Origin: Pseudalkalibacillus hwajinpoensis
Lineage (GTDB): Bacteria; Bacillota; Bacilli; Bacillales; Guptibacillaceae
Direction of reading: 5' to 3'
DNA length: 64,000 nucleotides
Assembly: GCF_039851965.1 (NCBI RefSeq)
Contig: NZ_CP156674.1
Span: 1,984,001-2,048,000, forward strand
Shown here: piece by piece, positions 17,160 through 26,002 of the stretch
Layout of the letters: every line of letters begins with the position of its first letter
How positions within the stretch are numbered: position 1 is the first letter of the stretch
Translations under genes and position numbers: made by a program
The notes under the pieces: generated by a model
Seen by the model: the letters and a program-made list of their open reading frames with translations, nothing else
What the model was told of the DNA's origin: nothing
The model's database searches: none

Positions 17160-17723
17160 TTAGACATGTTTCGAAACACTTCTTAAAAGCCTTGCCTGGA
17201 CTAGCTTCTCCCGTACAGTGATACCAAGCCAGCTTGCAAGGAATGCTTTTATTAATCCAACTACGATGAATGGATAAACCCCAAAGGTCATGGCATCCGC
17301 CCAGGATAATTCTGCTACGAATTTTAACTGCACGGTCCCAAGCATAAGGATGATGATCATCGCCACTGTGTTGGCAATTATCGCGTTTCGGAGCGTAAAT
17401 GATGTCTTCTCAAGAATTAGACCTGTGATATATGCCCCTGCAATAAAAGCAATAATATATCCTCCAGTTGGGCCAAACAACACGCCAAGACCGCCTTTTG
17501 CCTCTGCAAAAACAGGTAATCCAATGGCTCCAAGCGATGCATAACAAATCATCGCAATTGCACCGTACCGACTGCCAAGAATCGTAGCTGTTAACCCTAC
17601 AGCTAATGTCTGACCGCTAATTGGTACAAGGGGTAACGGAATTTCAATCTGAGCAAGGATAGCTGTAGTCGCAGCAAAAATGCCACATAAAATTGTCATA
17701 CGAAGCTTGTTCGTTTCCCTCAT
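17160..17723 (-). CDS. bioY: Biotin ECF transporter substrate-binding subunit BioY
   Basis: The 187-residue protein has about six membrane helices and the BioY signatures PLVPISGQTLAVGL, LGAIGLPVFA and GPTGGYIIAF. It binds biotin in the membrane and works with an ECF energising module; the ecfA1-ecfA2-ecfT set at 60.4-62.9 kb could supply it. A BirA-type operator overlaps the promoter region. SD GTGGAGGGTGG precedes ATG. Length is normal. Confidence 0.94.
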   Translation of the reverse strand: MRETNKLRMTILCGIFAATTAILAQIEIPLPLVPISGQTLAVGLTATILGSRYGAIAMICYASLGAIGLPVFAEAKGGLGVLFGPTGGYIIAFIAGAYITGLILEKTSFTLRNAIIANTVAMIIILMLGTVQLKFVAELSWADAMTFGVYPFIVVGLIKAFLASWLGITVREKLVQARLLRSVSKHV

Positions 17724-17740
17724 ATTCCACCCTCCACTTT

Positions 17741-17771
17741 TTGTTAACTTGTATATTTATTAAGTTAACAT
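17741..17771. promoter_or_regulatory. BirA-type biotin operator
   Basis: TTGTTAACTT and AAGTTAACAT form an inverted repeat with an 11-bp centre, starting 18 bp before bioY. This matches the Gram-positive BirA site (GTTAAC half sites), which shuts off biotin genes when biotin is plentiful. Confidence 0.85.
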
Positions 17772-17807
17772 TAATTTATAGATGAAGGAAGAAAATTTTA
17801 TTAACTT

Positions 17808-18581
17808 TTATGGCATACTTTCATCGATCATTTCAAACCCTGGAATCATTTGCGAGAGCGGGACGATAACCGCTTCACTTTTGTATACCGGAAGATAGTC
17901 GCTTAAAACGGCGGCCATTTTTTCCCCGGCAATTCCCACATGACCGATCGCAATGTGTGCTTTGTCATCTTTAAGTCGATCCGCTAGTTCTCTTGCCTGC
18001 TTACTTATATGCTGAACCGTATAGATATCATCAAAGAATAATTCGTTTTCAAGGTAAGGAACTCCTATTTCCTCTGCAAGTCCGGGAATGACACTTTTTC
18101 CTGTTGTTTTGCTATCAAGGTAATATAGACCTCGTTCACGGCAGATCTCAAGGACAATTCTCATTACGCGTTCGTCAGCAGTCGCTTTTGATCCCATATG
18201 ATGATTCATTCCTACAGCGTGAGGGACTGCATCAATGGCAGCATTTATTCGTTTACTGATTTCATGATCTGAAAGATCTGTTGTAATGGCTCCAGGGCCA
18301 AGCCAACTTCTTTTTCCTTTCAGCGGCTCCATTGGTACGTGTATAATCACTTCATGCCCGAATTGATGTGCTAACTCGGCGTCTCGCTCGGTTGTTTCAA
18401 GGAATGGCATAATGGCAACGGTTAATGTCACAGGAAGACGAAGCATTTCTTCCGTACCACCCATATTATTTCCTAAATCATCAATGACGTTCGCAAGCTC
18501 CCTTGCCTCTTCCAGACCTTCTAACTCCCCGTGGTTTGGAAGTAAGACAATAATTACTAATAAAAAAATAAACCATCTCAT
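17808..18581 (-). CDS. Divergent polysaccharide deacetylase (YibQ family)
   Basis: The 257-residue product begins with a signal peptide (RWFIFLLVIIVLLP) and then a NodB-like fold of the DUF610/YibQ type: VIDDLG at the start, VTLTVAIMPFLE, GHEVIIHVPMEPL, VGMNHHMGSKATAD (metal site) and YYLDSKTTG. Family members are exported and act on cell-surface glycans, but the substrate is unproven. SD GAGGTGAAGG lies close to ATG. Single gene. Confidence 0.85.
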   Translation of the reverse strand: MRWFIFLLVIIVLLPNHGELEGLEEARELANVIDDLGNNMGGTEEMLRLPVTLTVAIMPFLETTERDAELAHQFGHEVIIHVPMEPLKGKRSWLGPGAITTDLSDHEISKRINAAIDAVPHAVGMNHHMGSKATADERVMRIVLEICRERGLYYLDSKTTGKSVIPGLAEEIGVPYLENELFFDDIYTVQHISKQARELADRLKDDKAHIAIGHVGIAGEKMAAVLSDYLPVYKSEAVIVPLSQMIPGFEMIDESMP

Positions 18582-18698
18582 TCCTTCACCTCCTCTTTCT
18601 TTAACTTTCTCCTATCGTTTGGTTTTCATGAATCTACAGGTAAATCAGTTGATTTCTTAAAGAGGCTGCATGAGAATATAAAGGAAGGAAGGTTTTCT

Positions 18699-18787
18699 AT
18701 GAATAAAAAGAAATAAATATCTCGAATAGGTACGGAGGGTATAGACCAAAGAAATCACATGAATCAGATGCCATTCGAAAACCTTGA
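18699..18787 (+). pseudogene. Possible frameshifted small gene
   Basis: A strong SD (AAGGAAGGAAGG) is followed by ATG at 18699, but the frame stops after five codons. One extra A in the A5 run would open a 29-codon frame encoding a basic peptide with NRYGGYRPKKSHESDAIRKP. The good SD and sensible composition suggest a recently broken small gene or a base-call error. The rest of the 18582-18922 gap shows nothing. Confidence 0.35.
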
Positions 18788-18922
18788 TATCTATAGTAAA
18801 AATTGTTTATGAATGCCATCTCTCAACCCCATTTAAGACAAATGTTTTCAGATACTACTTCAAGGGCATAGTACAGAAGACCATATTAGAAAATTAGAAA
18901 AGCATACTAAGGAGAGACAACC

Positions 18923-19435
18923 ATGGAGAAAAAATTTATCCGCGAATCACGTGTTGTAAAAACCAGTCACGTTTTTCCTGAAGCAACGAATAATCATAAC
19001 ACCCTTTTCGGAGGACAACTCATGCGAGACATCGATGACATTGCTTCGATTGCAGCGATGCGCCATTGTCGAAGTGAAGTTGTAACAGCATCCACAGATT
19101 CAGTAGATTTCTTATATCCTATTACACCTGAGGACTCCGTCTGTCTTGAAGCTTACGTTACTTTTACCGGAAAGTCTTCGATGGAAGTGTTCGTTAAAGT
19201 CATTGCTGAGCATCTTTTATCAGGTGAACGAAAAATTAGTGCAACGGCCTTCCTTACTTTTGTTTCGCTGGACGAAAACAAAAAACCACTCACCGTTGCA
19301 AAAGTTGAACCCGAATCAGAAGAAGAAAAGAACCTTCACGAAACCGCACCTGCCCGAGCAGAAAAACGCAAAGAACATCGCCAGGCCAGTAAAGAACTAG
19401 CAGGACTCCTAACCACCCAAAAACCCTGGGAATAA
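18923..19435 (+). CDS. Acyl-CoA thioesterase, hotdog fold (YkhA-like)
   Basis: The 170-residue protein is a single hotdog domain of the YciA/YkhA branch. It has the active-site region NNHNTLFGGQLMRDIDDIA (Asn and Asp around 25-37), then ASTDSVDFLYPI, and a charged C-terminal tail. Such enzymes hydrolyse a wide range of acyl-CoAs. SD AAGGAGAG, 7 nt before ATG. Structured repeats and a terminator follow. Confidence 0.9.
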   Translation: MEKKFIRESRVVKTSHVFPEATNNHNTLFGGQLMRDIDDIASIAAMRHCRSEVVTASTDSVDFLYPITPEDSVCLEAYVTFTGKSSMEVFVKVIAEHLLSGERKISATAFLTFVSLDENKKPLTVAKVEPESEEEKNLHETAPARAEKRKEHRQASKELAGLLTTQKPWE

Positions 19436-19436
19436 C

Positions 19437-19553
19437 AAAAGCGCAAGTGCCCCATTTAGCCTCGACAAGCGCTGGCGCCCTTTGAAAAGAACACGCTCTT
19501 TGTGTTCATTACAAAGGGTGAAGCGATCGAGAGGCTGGGCACTTGAGCTAGAT
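19437..19553 (+). repeat. Structured intergenic repeat, copy 1
   Basis: It begins AAAAGCGCAAGTGCC and ends GGGCACTTGAGCTAGAT, the ends being complementary. Inside, GAACAC...GTGTTC and CTCGA.../GATCGAGAG segments form inner stems. The layout is the same as the two copies at 62994-63230 (CTGG core, inner ACAC hairpin, GAGGGGCTGG-type end), so this is one dispersed family. Confidence 0.75.
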
Positions 19554-19558
19554 GTTAC

Positions 19559-19577
19559 AAAAGCGCAAGTGCCCCGG
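19559..19577 (+). repeat. Truncated repeat, 5' end only
   Basis: AAAAGCGCAAGTGCCCC repeats the start of the element just upstream and then stops. Confidence 0.6.
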
Positions 19578-19608
19578 GAATCACAACCGCAAGGTGCTTT
19601 ATCACATT

Positions 19609-19641
19609 AAAAGCGACGGCCGATTTCGGCCGTCGCTTTTT
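19609..19641. terminator. Bidirectional terminator
   Basis: AAAGCGACGGCCGA pairs with TCGGCCGTCGCTTT over a tiny loop, T5 after. It lies between convergent ykhA-like and yisL. Confidence 0.9.
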
Positions 19642-19657
19642 GCTGGTTTGTGAACGA

Positions 19658-19987
19658 TTAAATCCAGTTGTAACCGATTGAAATGATGACTAGTAGTAGA
19701 ACAATACAAGCAACCCACAAAATTTTTGTGGATTCGGAGCGTTTTCTTCTTCCTACGATCATTTCCATAACCCCAATTAATACAATGGCTAGAATACCTT
19801 TAAGAATATAAAGTAGTGGAAAACCGAGCATACTCAGCATACCTACACCTGTGATAATCATAATGAGGTAAAATAACCGCTGGATCATCAGCGAAATTTT
19901 CTGCTTGGGCGCAAAATAGCTGATTACTAATAAAAGAACAAGGATTGCCCATGACCCTGCATGAGACTGAAGTAAAATATTGTACAT
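19658..19987 (-). CDS. yisL: YisL family membrane protein (UPF0344)
   Basis: A 109-residue protein of four hydrophobic helices with RLFYLIMIITG and GVMEMIVGRRKR, which match the DUF1516/YisL family. Function unknown. An open frame extends to 20005, but the SD AAGGGG favours ATG at 19987, which also fits the family N-terminus (MYNILLQSHAGSW). Single gene. Confidence 0.82.
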   Translation of the reverse strand: MYNILLQSHAGSWAILVLLLVISYFAPKQKISLMIQRLFYLIMIITGVGMLSMLGFPLLYILKGILAIVLIGVMEMIVGRRKRSESTKILWVACIVLLLVIISIGYNWI

Positions 19988-20153
19988 TGGTGTTCCCCTT
20001 CCCATTCAAAATGGATATGACGAATGTCATATCCTAATAGTAGAATTGTAAAGAGGCTGGCACAAGCCCTAATGTGAAATCGTAACAAAAAAAACCAAAT
20101 TAATACGAACATGGCAAATATTTTGCTGTGATTATGAGCATTACCCATTAAAT

Positions 20154-20197
20154 AAGTAAACGATGAGCAGCTCTTATGGGCAGCTCATCGTTTACTT
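20154..20197 (-). terminator. Terminator of the mannitol operon
   Basis: Arms of 15 bp (AAGTAAACGATGAGC and complement) are perfectly paired over a 14-nt centre, 5 bp past the mtlD stop. Confidence 0.88.
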
Positions 20198-20202
20198 AAA
20201 AT

Positions 20203-21348
20203 CTATTTCATTTCCTTGTAATGCTTACTAATCAATTCAAATAGCTGTTCTCCTTCTTCCACACCTGTAAAAGAAGTAATTGCACTTGAAAGGCCCTCAC
20301 TTTTGATCTTCTTCTGAATTTGAACAGCATCCTCATCTTCCTCAGGATCAAATCGCAGTGCTGCTGCAATGCCCTTTGCAAGATAATTCGGTTCTTTGTT
20401 TAATTCAGCAAGCTGACGTGCTGGACCGACAAGGCGATCGTCTGGACCGATTTTACGGATTGGAGCTCGTCCTACACGAGTAACCTCATCAACGAGATGT
20501 GGATTCTCAAAACGTCCAAGAATCTTTGCAATATAAGCTTCATGCGTGGTTTGATCAAAACCGTGTTTATGCTGAAGCAATTCGCCCGACTCTTCAAGAG
20601 CTTTTTTTACATCAGCGTAAATCTCTTTGTTTTCAAGCGTTTCTTTAATCGTGTTATACCCTGCTTGATAACCTAGATACGCTGTCATCGCATGTCCCGT
20701 ATTAACTGTAAAAAGTTTTCTCTCTATATAAGGTGCAAGATCATCAACGTATGTTAATCCGGCTATATTTGGAACCTGACCGGCCATCATTGTTTGATCA
20801 ACTACCCATTCATAGAAAGGCTCTACTGCTACCATTAATGGATCTTCATGCTTCTGGTTAGGTACAATTCGATCTACTGCAGCATCTGGGAAACCTGCAT
20901 ATTGATCAAGCATTTTACGTTCCTCAGCATTCAATTTTTCTTCAACAGCATTTTTCAGCAAGGTGCTTCCACCAATCATATTTTCGCAAGCAATCACATT
21001 AATTGGCACTTTTCCTTCCTTCATTCGTTTCGAAATACCTTCTTTTATGACTGAAGAAATAAGCTTTAACACGGTTGGTCCAACTGCTGTTGTAATTAGA
21101 TCAGCTTGATAAATAGCGTCTACTACCGCATCCGGATTCTGCTTGCTGTTTATTCCTTTAACACCTTCAACAATAATCTGTTCACTTTCCTGACCGAGAA
21201 TCTCGACGTTATAACGATTACGTTGATTAAGCTCATTAATGACTGTCTCATTGATATCAACGAAACACACTTCATATCCTGATTGAGAAAGTAGCTTCCC
21301 AATGAAGCCTCTCCCTATATTTCCAGCACCAAAGTGAACAGCAAGCAT
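20203..21348 (-). CDS. mtlD: Mannitol-1-phosphate 5-dehydrogenase
   Basis: The 381-residue enzyme oxidises mannitol-1-phosphate to fructose-6-phosphate with NAD+. It starts with the nucleotide fold HFGAGNIGRGFIGKLL, then IACENMIGGST, FPDAAVDRIVPNQ and a C-terminal helical domain with KLFTVNTGHAMTAYLGY, all typical of MtlD. Length is usual (about 375-385). It is the last gene of mtlA-mtlR-mtlF-mtlD, starting 2 bp after the mtlF stop. Confidence 0.96.
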   Translation of the reverse strand: MLAVHFGAGNIGRGFIGKLLSQSGYEVCFVDINETVINELNQRNRYNVEILGQESEQIIVEGVKGINSKQNPDAVVDAIYQADLITTAVGPTVLKLISSVIKEGISKRMKEGKVPINVIACENMIGGSTLLKNAVEEKLNAEERKMLDQYAGFPDAAVDRIVPNQKHEDPLMVAVEPFYEWVVDQTMMAGQVPNIAGLTYVDDLAPYIERKLFTVNTGHAMTAYLGYQAGYNTIKETLENKEIYADVKKALEESGELLQHKHGFDQTTHEAYIAKILGRFENPHLVDEVTRVGRAPIRKIGPDDRLVGPARQLAELNKEPNYLAKGIAAALRFDPEEDEDAVQIQKKIKSEGLSSAITSFTGVEEGEQLFELISKHYKEMK

Positions 21349-21350
21349 GA

Positions 21351-21788
21351 TTAATTCACCTCGTTAAACATTGAGATTAACGTTTCTTTTGAATCAGCCT
21401 GGATGAGCTGGTCAACATTTTCTTCCTCTGAACAAACAATCGCAATTTGTGATAGGATTTCCAGGTGCTCATTATCTTTTCCGGCAATTCCGATGATGAT
21501 TTTCGCGATATTTCCATCACCAAAATCTACCCCTTCACGAAGTTGGATAATGGAAAGCCCTGAATGCTTAACAGCTTTTTTAGCACCTTCTGTGCCATGA
21601 GGGATTGCAACGGAATTCCCCATATACGTTGTCGTGATTTTTTCGCGTTCTAGCATTTGATCGAGATAGCTTTCTTCCACATATCCATTTTCTACCAGAA
21701 CTTGTCCAGCCATACGAATGGCCTCTTCTTTCGTTGCTGCCTTTTCATTTAGTAACACATTCTCAGTTGACAGAATTTCTTTAGCCAT
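21351..21788 (-). CDS. mtlF: PTS mannitol EIIA component
   Basis: A single EIIA-Mtl/Fru domain of 145 residues. It takes phosphate from HPr on the His in TYMGNSVAIPHGTEGAKK (about residue 62) and passes it to the EIIB domains of MtlA. The SD AAGGAGAAGG lies in the last codons of mtlR, so it is co-translated with mtlR. The stand-alone IIA gene order mtlA-R-F-D is that of Geobacillus stearothermophilus. Confidence 0.95.
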   Translation of the reverse strand: MAKEILSTENVLLNEKAATKEEAIRMAGQVLVENGYVEESYLDQMLEREKITTTYMGNSVAIPHGTEGAKKAVKHSGLSIIQLREGVDFGDGNIAKIIIGIAGKDNEHLEILSQIAIVCSEEENVDQLIQADSKETLISMFNEVN

Positions 21789-21790
21789 TG

Positions 21791-23911
21791 TTATCCTTCT
21801 CCTTTAAATCCTAATTGTTTTTCAATGTAATTTTTGATTTTGTTTGCAAGATACACTTCGATCGTCCCCTGGTCACTTTCTGAAAAAAGGGCTATGCTTT
21901 CTTTGGATTCAATGATCAGTGAGCTAATGAAGCTCATGATCTCGATGGTTTCGCTTGATGACTCTTCAGGTGCAAGCTGTAGAAGAATGGTATCCATTTC
22001 AATAAAAGAACCATCCATCGCCCTCCTATTTACAGGTTCCATTAATCGAGCGATTGTAAACACCGGTTGAACAATCTCAGGTGCTCGTGTGTGAAAAAGA
22101 GCAAGCGATGTATCTGGTAGACCTATTCCACTTATTTCTTCTCGCTTTAGAAGTGCCCTCGTAATACTAGACGGATCGGTAATGGTGTCAGCCTTTTCTA
22201 ATCTAATACACTCCTGTTCCAGAAGAGCTGGTACATTGGTATATTCTGATTGACTAACTCGAAAATGCTGCATTATAGAGGTTGCTATCTTGCTGTATAA
22301 TTCCGCTTTACGAAACCAACTGTTTGCCTCATTTTTCGTATGGAATGAAAAGTTTACTTCTTTCTGGCTTAGGTCCGAACGCTTCTTTTTCGTAATCGAC
22401 TTTTTTTGAAGTTCGGAACGAATCCGTCCTGCTTCCTCTTCTGTTAAAAAAGGATTTACTCTTATATACAGCCCTTCATAATCTGGTAAAGGAATCGTTG
22501 ATACGATTAAGTCAAAATTCCCCTGGTCCTCATCCTTAAGCTCAAACAACGATGCACTCTTGATCGTACTGACTTCAGGGAGTTCCTGTTGAAGCCGTGT
22601 CGCAAGCATTTTAGATGTTCCTATTCCGCTTGAACATACTGCAAGAATATTTACTTCTCGCTTTTCGAACCGCGCATCAAGTGCTGATCCAAAATGTAAT
22701 ACTAGAAATCCAACTTCTTCTTCAGGAATGGTGACACCCGGGAATATCTCTTGAATCGCTTCATTTAAAAGCTGAAAGAGATCTGAATAGTCCTCTTTGA
22801 TTTTATCGAGCAGTGGATTATGAATGTTCATATTCTGCCTGACTCTGTGAGTAGCCGGACCGAGATGTGTCACAAGTCCCTGTAGAAGGGATTCATTCGC
22901 TTCTAAATCTGAATCGAGACGAGTGTTCACATAACGAATTAACTCTTTTGTCTTGATTACAATCGGATAATTCGTTTCTTCAAGGTAATAATCACTCGTA
23001 TTTCGTAACTTGGACCCTCGCAAATGCATCGTAATATAGCCGATTTCTGCTTCTGGAATTGGCACGTTGAAAAACGTTTCTAGTTTAGAGCCGATCAGTC
23101 TAGCAAAACTAAATTCCTTTGTGTTCTTTAACGTGCTTAAGTATTCTAGATCCATCTCAATTTTCTCACCCTTTTGAATGCGTTCCACAGCAAGTGCGAG
23201 ATGTACGATTAAACCAATATAAGCACTGTCTGCAATCATATAAGGTAATTCATCGTTCACTTCATCAACTATTTTTTCTACCTTAAGCAGTTTATCTCTG
23301 TCTACAAGGCCAAGTAAGCGCTCGGAAGCAGACTCTAGAACCGCACCCTGAGATTTCTTTTGAATCGATTTCTTTAATAACGTAAAAAAATCCGAATCAT
23401 TAAACTCAGAAGCAAGCAAGGAACTCATGGCGTGCCTTTTAAGGGCTTCAGTCCCTTCAACCTGTACGCCATATCCCCGCCTTCTTATTAATGAAAGCTG
23501 CATTTTCAAAAGCCAACCTTCAACTTTGTTCAAATCATTACTAACCGTTGCAACCGTTACTCTTAGGTCATTCGCAAGACTAACTAACTTAATAGGATCA
23601 GCTGATTCCAAGAGCTTGCATAGAATCAGCGTCTCCCGCTCCTGTTGTGTGTACTCAGTAATATCGAGGTCAAATATATACCTTATTAAGTCACTGCGCT
23701 TCGATTTCTCACCATCAACCTGAACGCCAACACCGGCTTTCTTAATTAATTTCAATTCATACTCAGCAAGTATATCCTCTACACCCGCTAAATCGCGATG
23801 AACAGTTCGTTCGCTTACTTCAAGTTCCTCAGCAATTTCTTTCACTGTAAAGAAATCGTTACTATTTAGAAGCAACTGGAGAATCCTTCGTTCCCTTGCT
23901 GAAATAAACAC
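21791..23911 (-). CDS. mtlR: Mannitol operon activator MtlR
   Basis: The 706-residue regulator has N-terminal winged-helix domains (ERRILQLLLNSNDFFTVKEIAEELEVSERTVHRDLAG), two PTS regulation domains (about 190-400), an EIIB-Gat-like domain with CSSGIGTSKML (about 420-510) and a C-terminal EIIA-Mtl-like domain. Phosphorylation at these domains ties mtl expression to mannitol flux and HPr. A GTG at 23920 is possible, but the SD GAGGTG fits the GTG at 23911. It lies between mtlA and mtlF, as in G. stearothermophilus. Confidence 0.94.
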   Translation of the reverse strand: MFISARERRILQLLLNSNDFFTVKEIAEELEVSERTVHRDLAGVEDILAEYELKLIKKAGVGVQVDGEKSKRSDLIRYIFDLDITEYTQQERETLILCKLLESADPIKLVSLANDLRVTVATVSNDLNKVEGWLLKMQLSLIRRRGYGVQVEGTEALKRHAMSSLLASEFNDSDFFTLLKKSIQKKSQGAVLESASERLLGLVDRDKLLKVEKIVDEVNDELPYMIADSAYIGLIVHLALAVERIQKGEKIEMDLEYLSTLKNTKEFSFARLIGSKLETFFNVPIPEAEIGYITMHLRGSKLRNTSDYYLEETNYPIVIKTKELIRYVNTRLDSDLEANESLLQGLVTHLGPATHRVRQNMNIHNPLLDKIKEDYSDLFQLLNEAIQEIFPGVTIPEEEVGFLVLHFGSALDARFEKREVNILAVCSSGIGTSKMLATRLQQELPEVSTIKSASLFELKDEDQGNFDLIVSTIPLPDYEGLYIRVNPFLTEEEAGRIRSELQKKSITKKKRSDLSQKEVNFSFHTKNEANSWFRKAELYSKIATSIMQHFRVSQSEYTNVPALLEQECIRLEKADTITDPSSITRALLKREEISGIGLPDTSLALFHTRAPEIVQPVFTIARLMEPVNRRAMDGSFIEMDTILLQLAPEESSSETIEIMSFISSLIIESKESIALFSESDQGTIEVYLANKIKNYIEKQLGFKGEG

Positions 23912-23934
23912 ATGGTTCACCTCGAATTCCGGCT

Positions 23935-25713
23935 TTACCTATTTTTTAACGTTTCAACAAGCTCTTCGTATTTCGGACTATTCATAAAGTTCGCAACCGA
24001 GATATGCTCAGCATCAGGACGTTTTGCTTTCGCTCGATCAGTTAAATCTTGATGCGTCACAATTAAATCAGCATCATCAGGAAGGTTACTAATTGACGTG
24101 TTTGTCACTTCAATATCCTGTAAGCCTGCTTTCTTAAACTTATTACGAAGTACAGATGCTCCCATCGCGCTCGATCCCATACCTGCATCACATGCAAAGA
24201 CAACCTTATTAATTTCTTTGTTACTAACCGGTTCCGGTGTAGTTTCTTCTTCTTTCACTGGAGCTTGTCCGGGCGATGATAATTCCGTAACAAGTTCATC
24301 GTATTTCGGACTGTTCATAAAGTTTTCAACCGAAATATGATGCACTTTAGGAAGTTTATCTTTGGCTCGATCCGTTAGATCCTGATGCGTGATAACAAGA
24401 TCTGCATCATTCGGCAGGTTGCTAATTGACGTATTTGTTACTTCGATTTCTGTTAACCCTGCTTTTTTAAATTTATTACGAAGTACAGATGCCCCCATTG
24501 CACTTGATCCCATACCTGCATCACATGCAAAGACGACTTTCTGAATCTCTCCGTAAGAAGTTGTTTGTTCTTCTTTAGTATCTTCAATATTCGTTTTTAA
24601 GTTTGATGAAACGCTACTTTTCTTCCCTTTCATTGCTTCCATTTTCTCAGTTGCTTCTGAAATGTCTTCGCCAGTATCTTTTGATCTTTTCAAGATAAAC
24701 GATGCAACAAGGAATGAAACTATTGTAGCAACAAGCACGCCTGCGATCACACCGAGATAACCTCCACGCGGTGTCATAATCATTAGCGCAAAAATACTAC
24801 CTGGAGAAGGTGGTGCGATAAGTCCTGCATTAAAAATTGTTAAAGTGAATACTCCGCTCATTCCTCCAAGAATAACAGCAAGAAGTAAAGCTGGTTTCAT
24901 CAAGATATATGGGAAATAGATTTCATGAATACCACCAAAGAAATGGATGATTGCTGCACCAGGTGCCGTCTGTTTTGCTGTACCTTTTCCAACAAACCAA
25001 AATGCAAGTAGAATCCCAAGACCTGGTCCTGGATTAGATTCTAATAAGAAAAGAATTGATTTACCAGTATTTGCAGCCTGTTCAATACCGAGCGGACTCA
25101 AAATACCGTGATTAATCGCGTTATTTAAAAATAGCACTTTAGCTGGTTCAATGAGAATACTTGCCAGAGGCAGTAAACCAGCATCGACAATAAGTTGTAC
25201 TCCTGCTGCTAGTGCTTTATTTAGACCAAGCACCACTGGTCCAATGGCTACTGACGCTAGTATTGTCAAAATACCGCCGATAATCCCTGCTGAAAAATTA
25301 TTAACAAGCATTTCAAAACCGGATTTGATCTTACCATGGATGGCCTCGTCAAATTTCTTAATCGCATAACCACCAAGTGGTCCCATTAACATAGCGCCTA
25401 GGAACATCGGAATATCTGCTCCGACAATGACACCCATTGTAGCTGTAGCACCAACTACTCCGCCTCGTCCGCCATAAACAATTTTACCCCCAGTGTAACC
25501 AATTAGGAGTGGAAGTAGATAGGTAATCATTGGACCTACTAACTCAGCTAGATTCTCATTTGGCCACCATCCAGTAGGTATAAATAGTGCCGTAATGAGA
25601 CCCCAAGCAATAAACGCACCAATATTCGGCATAATCATACTGCTTAAATGACTACCGAACCGCTGAACCTTTACCTTAAATCCAGCTTTCTCTGTCGAGT
25701 TTTGTTCACTCAT
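23935..25713 (-). CDS. mtlA: PTS mannitol EIICB with tandem EIIB domains
   Basis: The 592-residue permease phosphorylates mannitol while importing it. The EIIC membrane domain covers about 15-345 (GIHEIYFPYI is the IIC signature). A charged linker follows, then two EIIB domains, about 389-478 and 500-589, each with the phosphocysteine motif VVFACDAGMGSSAMGAS (Cys397 and Cys508). A normal EIICB-Mtl has one EIIB and about 470-480 residues. The copies are about 85 % identical by eye, so the duplication is fairly recent. SD GGGAGG before ATG. Confidence 0.95.
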   Translation of the reverse strand: MSEQNSTEKAGFKVKVQRFGSHLSSMIMPNIGAFIAWGLITALFIPTGWWPNENLAELVGPMITYLLPLLIGYTGGKIVYGGRGGVVGATATMGVIVGADIPMFLGAMLMGPLGGYAIKKFDEAIHGKIKSGFEMLVNNFSAGIIGGILTILASVAIGPVVLGLNKALAAGVQLIVDAGLLPLASILIEPAKVLFLNNAINHGILSPLGIEQAANTGKSILFLLESNPGPGLGILLAFWFVGKGTAKQTAPGAAIIHFFGGIHEIYFPYILMKPALLLAVILGGMSGVFTLTIFNAGLIAPPSPGSIFALMIMTPRGGYLGVIAGVLVATIVSFLVASFILKRSKDTGEDISEATEKMEAMKGKKSSVSSNLKTNIEDTKEEQTTSYGEIQKVVFACDAGMGSSAMGASVLRNKFKKAGLTEIEVTNTSISNLPNDADLVITHQDLTDRAKDKLPKVHHISVENFMNSPKYDELVTELSSPGQAPVKEEETTPEPVSNKEINKVVFACDAGMGSSAMGASVLRNKFKKAGLQDIEVTNTSISNLPDDADLIVTHQDLTDRAKAKRPDAEHISVANFMNSPKYEELVETLKNR

Positions 25714-25740
25714 TATATATCCTCCCTTTCTCCGTACCGC

Positions 25741-25754
25741 TTAAAGCGTTTTCA
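25741..25754 (-). promoter_or_regulatory. Catabolite-responsive element (cre)
   Basis: On the minus strand TGAAAACGCTTTAA differs by one base from the strong cre TGAAAACGCTTTCA. It lies 28 bp before mtlA, so CcpA with HPr-Ser-P would repress the operon when glucose is present. The remaining 25760-25970 presumably holds the MtlR-dependent promoter, which I could not place. Confidence 0.75.
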
Positions 25755-25973
25755 TTTCGTCAGGGGACTTGTTGACATTATCTTATAGTATTTTCGCTTA
25801 AATGAAGCCCTTATTCCCGGTACGCAAAGTCTCTCTTTGTCACTTACAATCATAAGTGCATTAAGGCCTGTTTACAACGAAATCCAAACCCAAATTCGGC
25901 ACAGCACTTGTTGACACGATTAAACAACAAACGTTTTTCTACTAATAATTGGAGATTATTCTTTTCCATAAAG

Positions 25974-25999
25974 AAAAACCTCTGGAGATCCAGAGGTTT
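25974..25999 (-). terminator. Terminator of the cadA-type gene
   Basis: AAACCTCTGG and CCAGAGGTTT pair over a 5-nt loop; on the minus strand T5 follows, 3 bp after the stop. Confidence 0.9.
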
Positions 26000-26002
26000 C
26001 AT

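Noticed and set aside
16794..17186. 130-codon plus-strand frame
   Set aside because: It is antisense to the decayed DoxX gene and the bioY end and has no SD.
19437..19577. Repeats as a CRISPR array
   Set aside because: The units are long, self-complementary and not separated by equal-length unique spacers; no cas genes.
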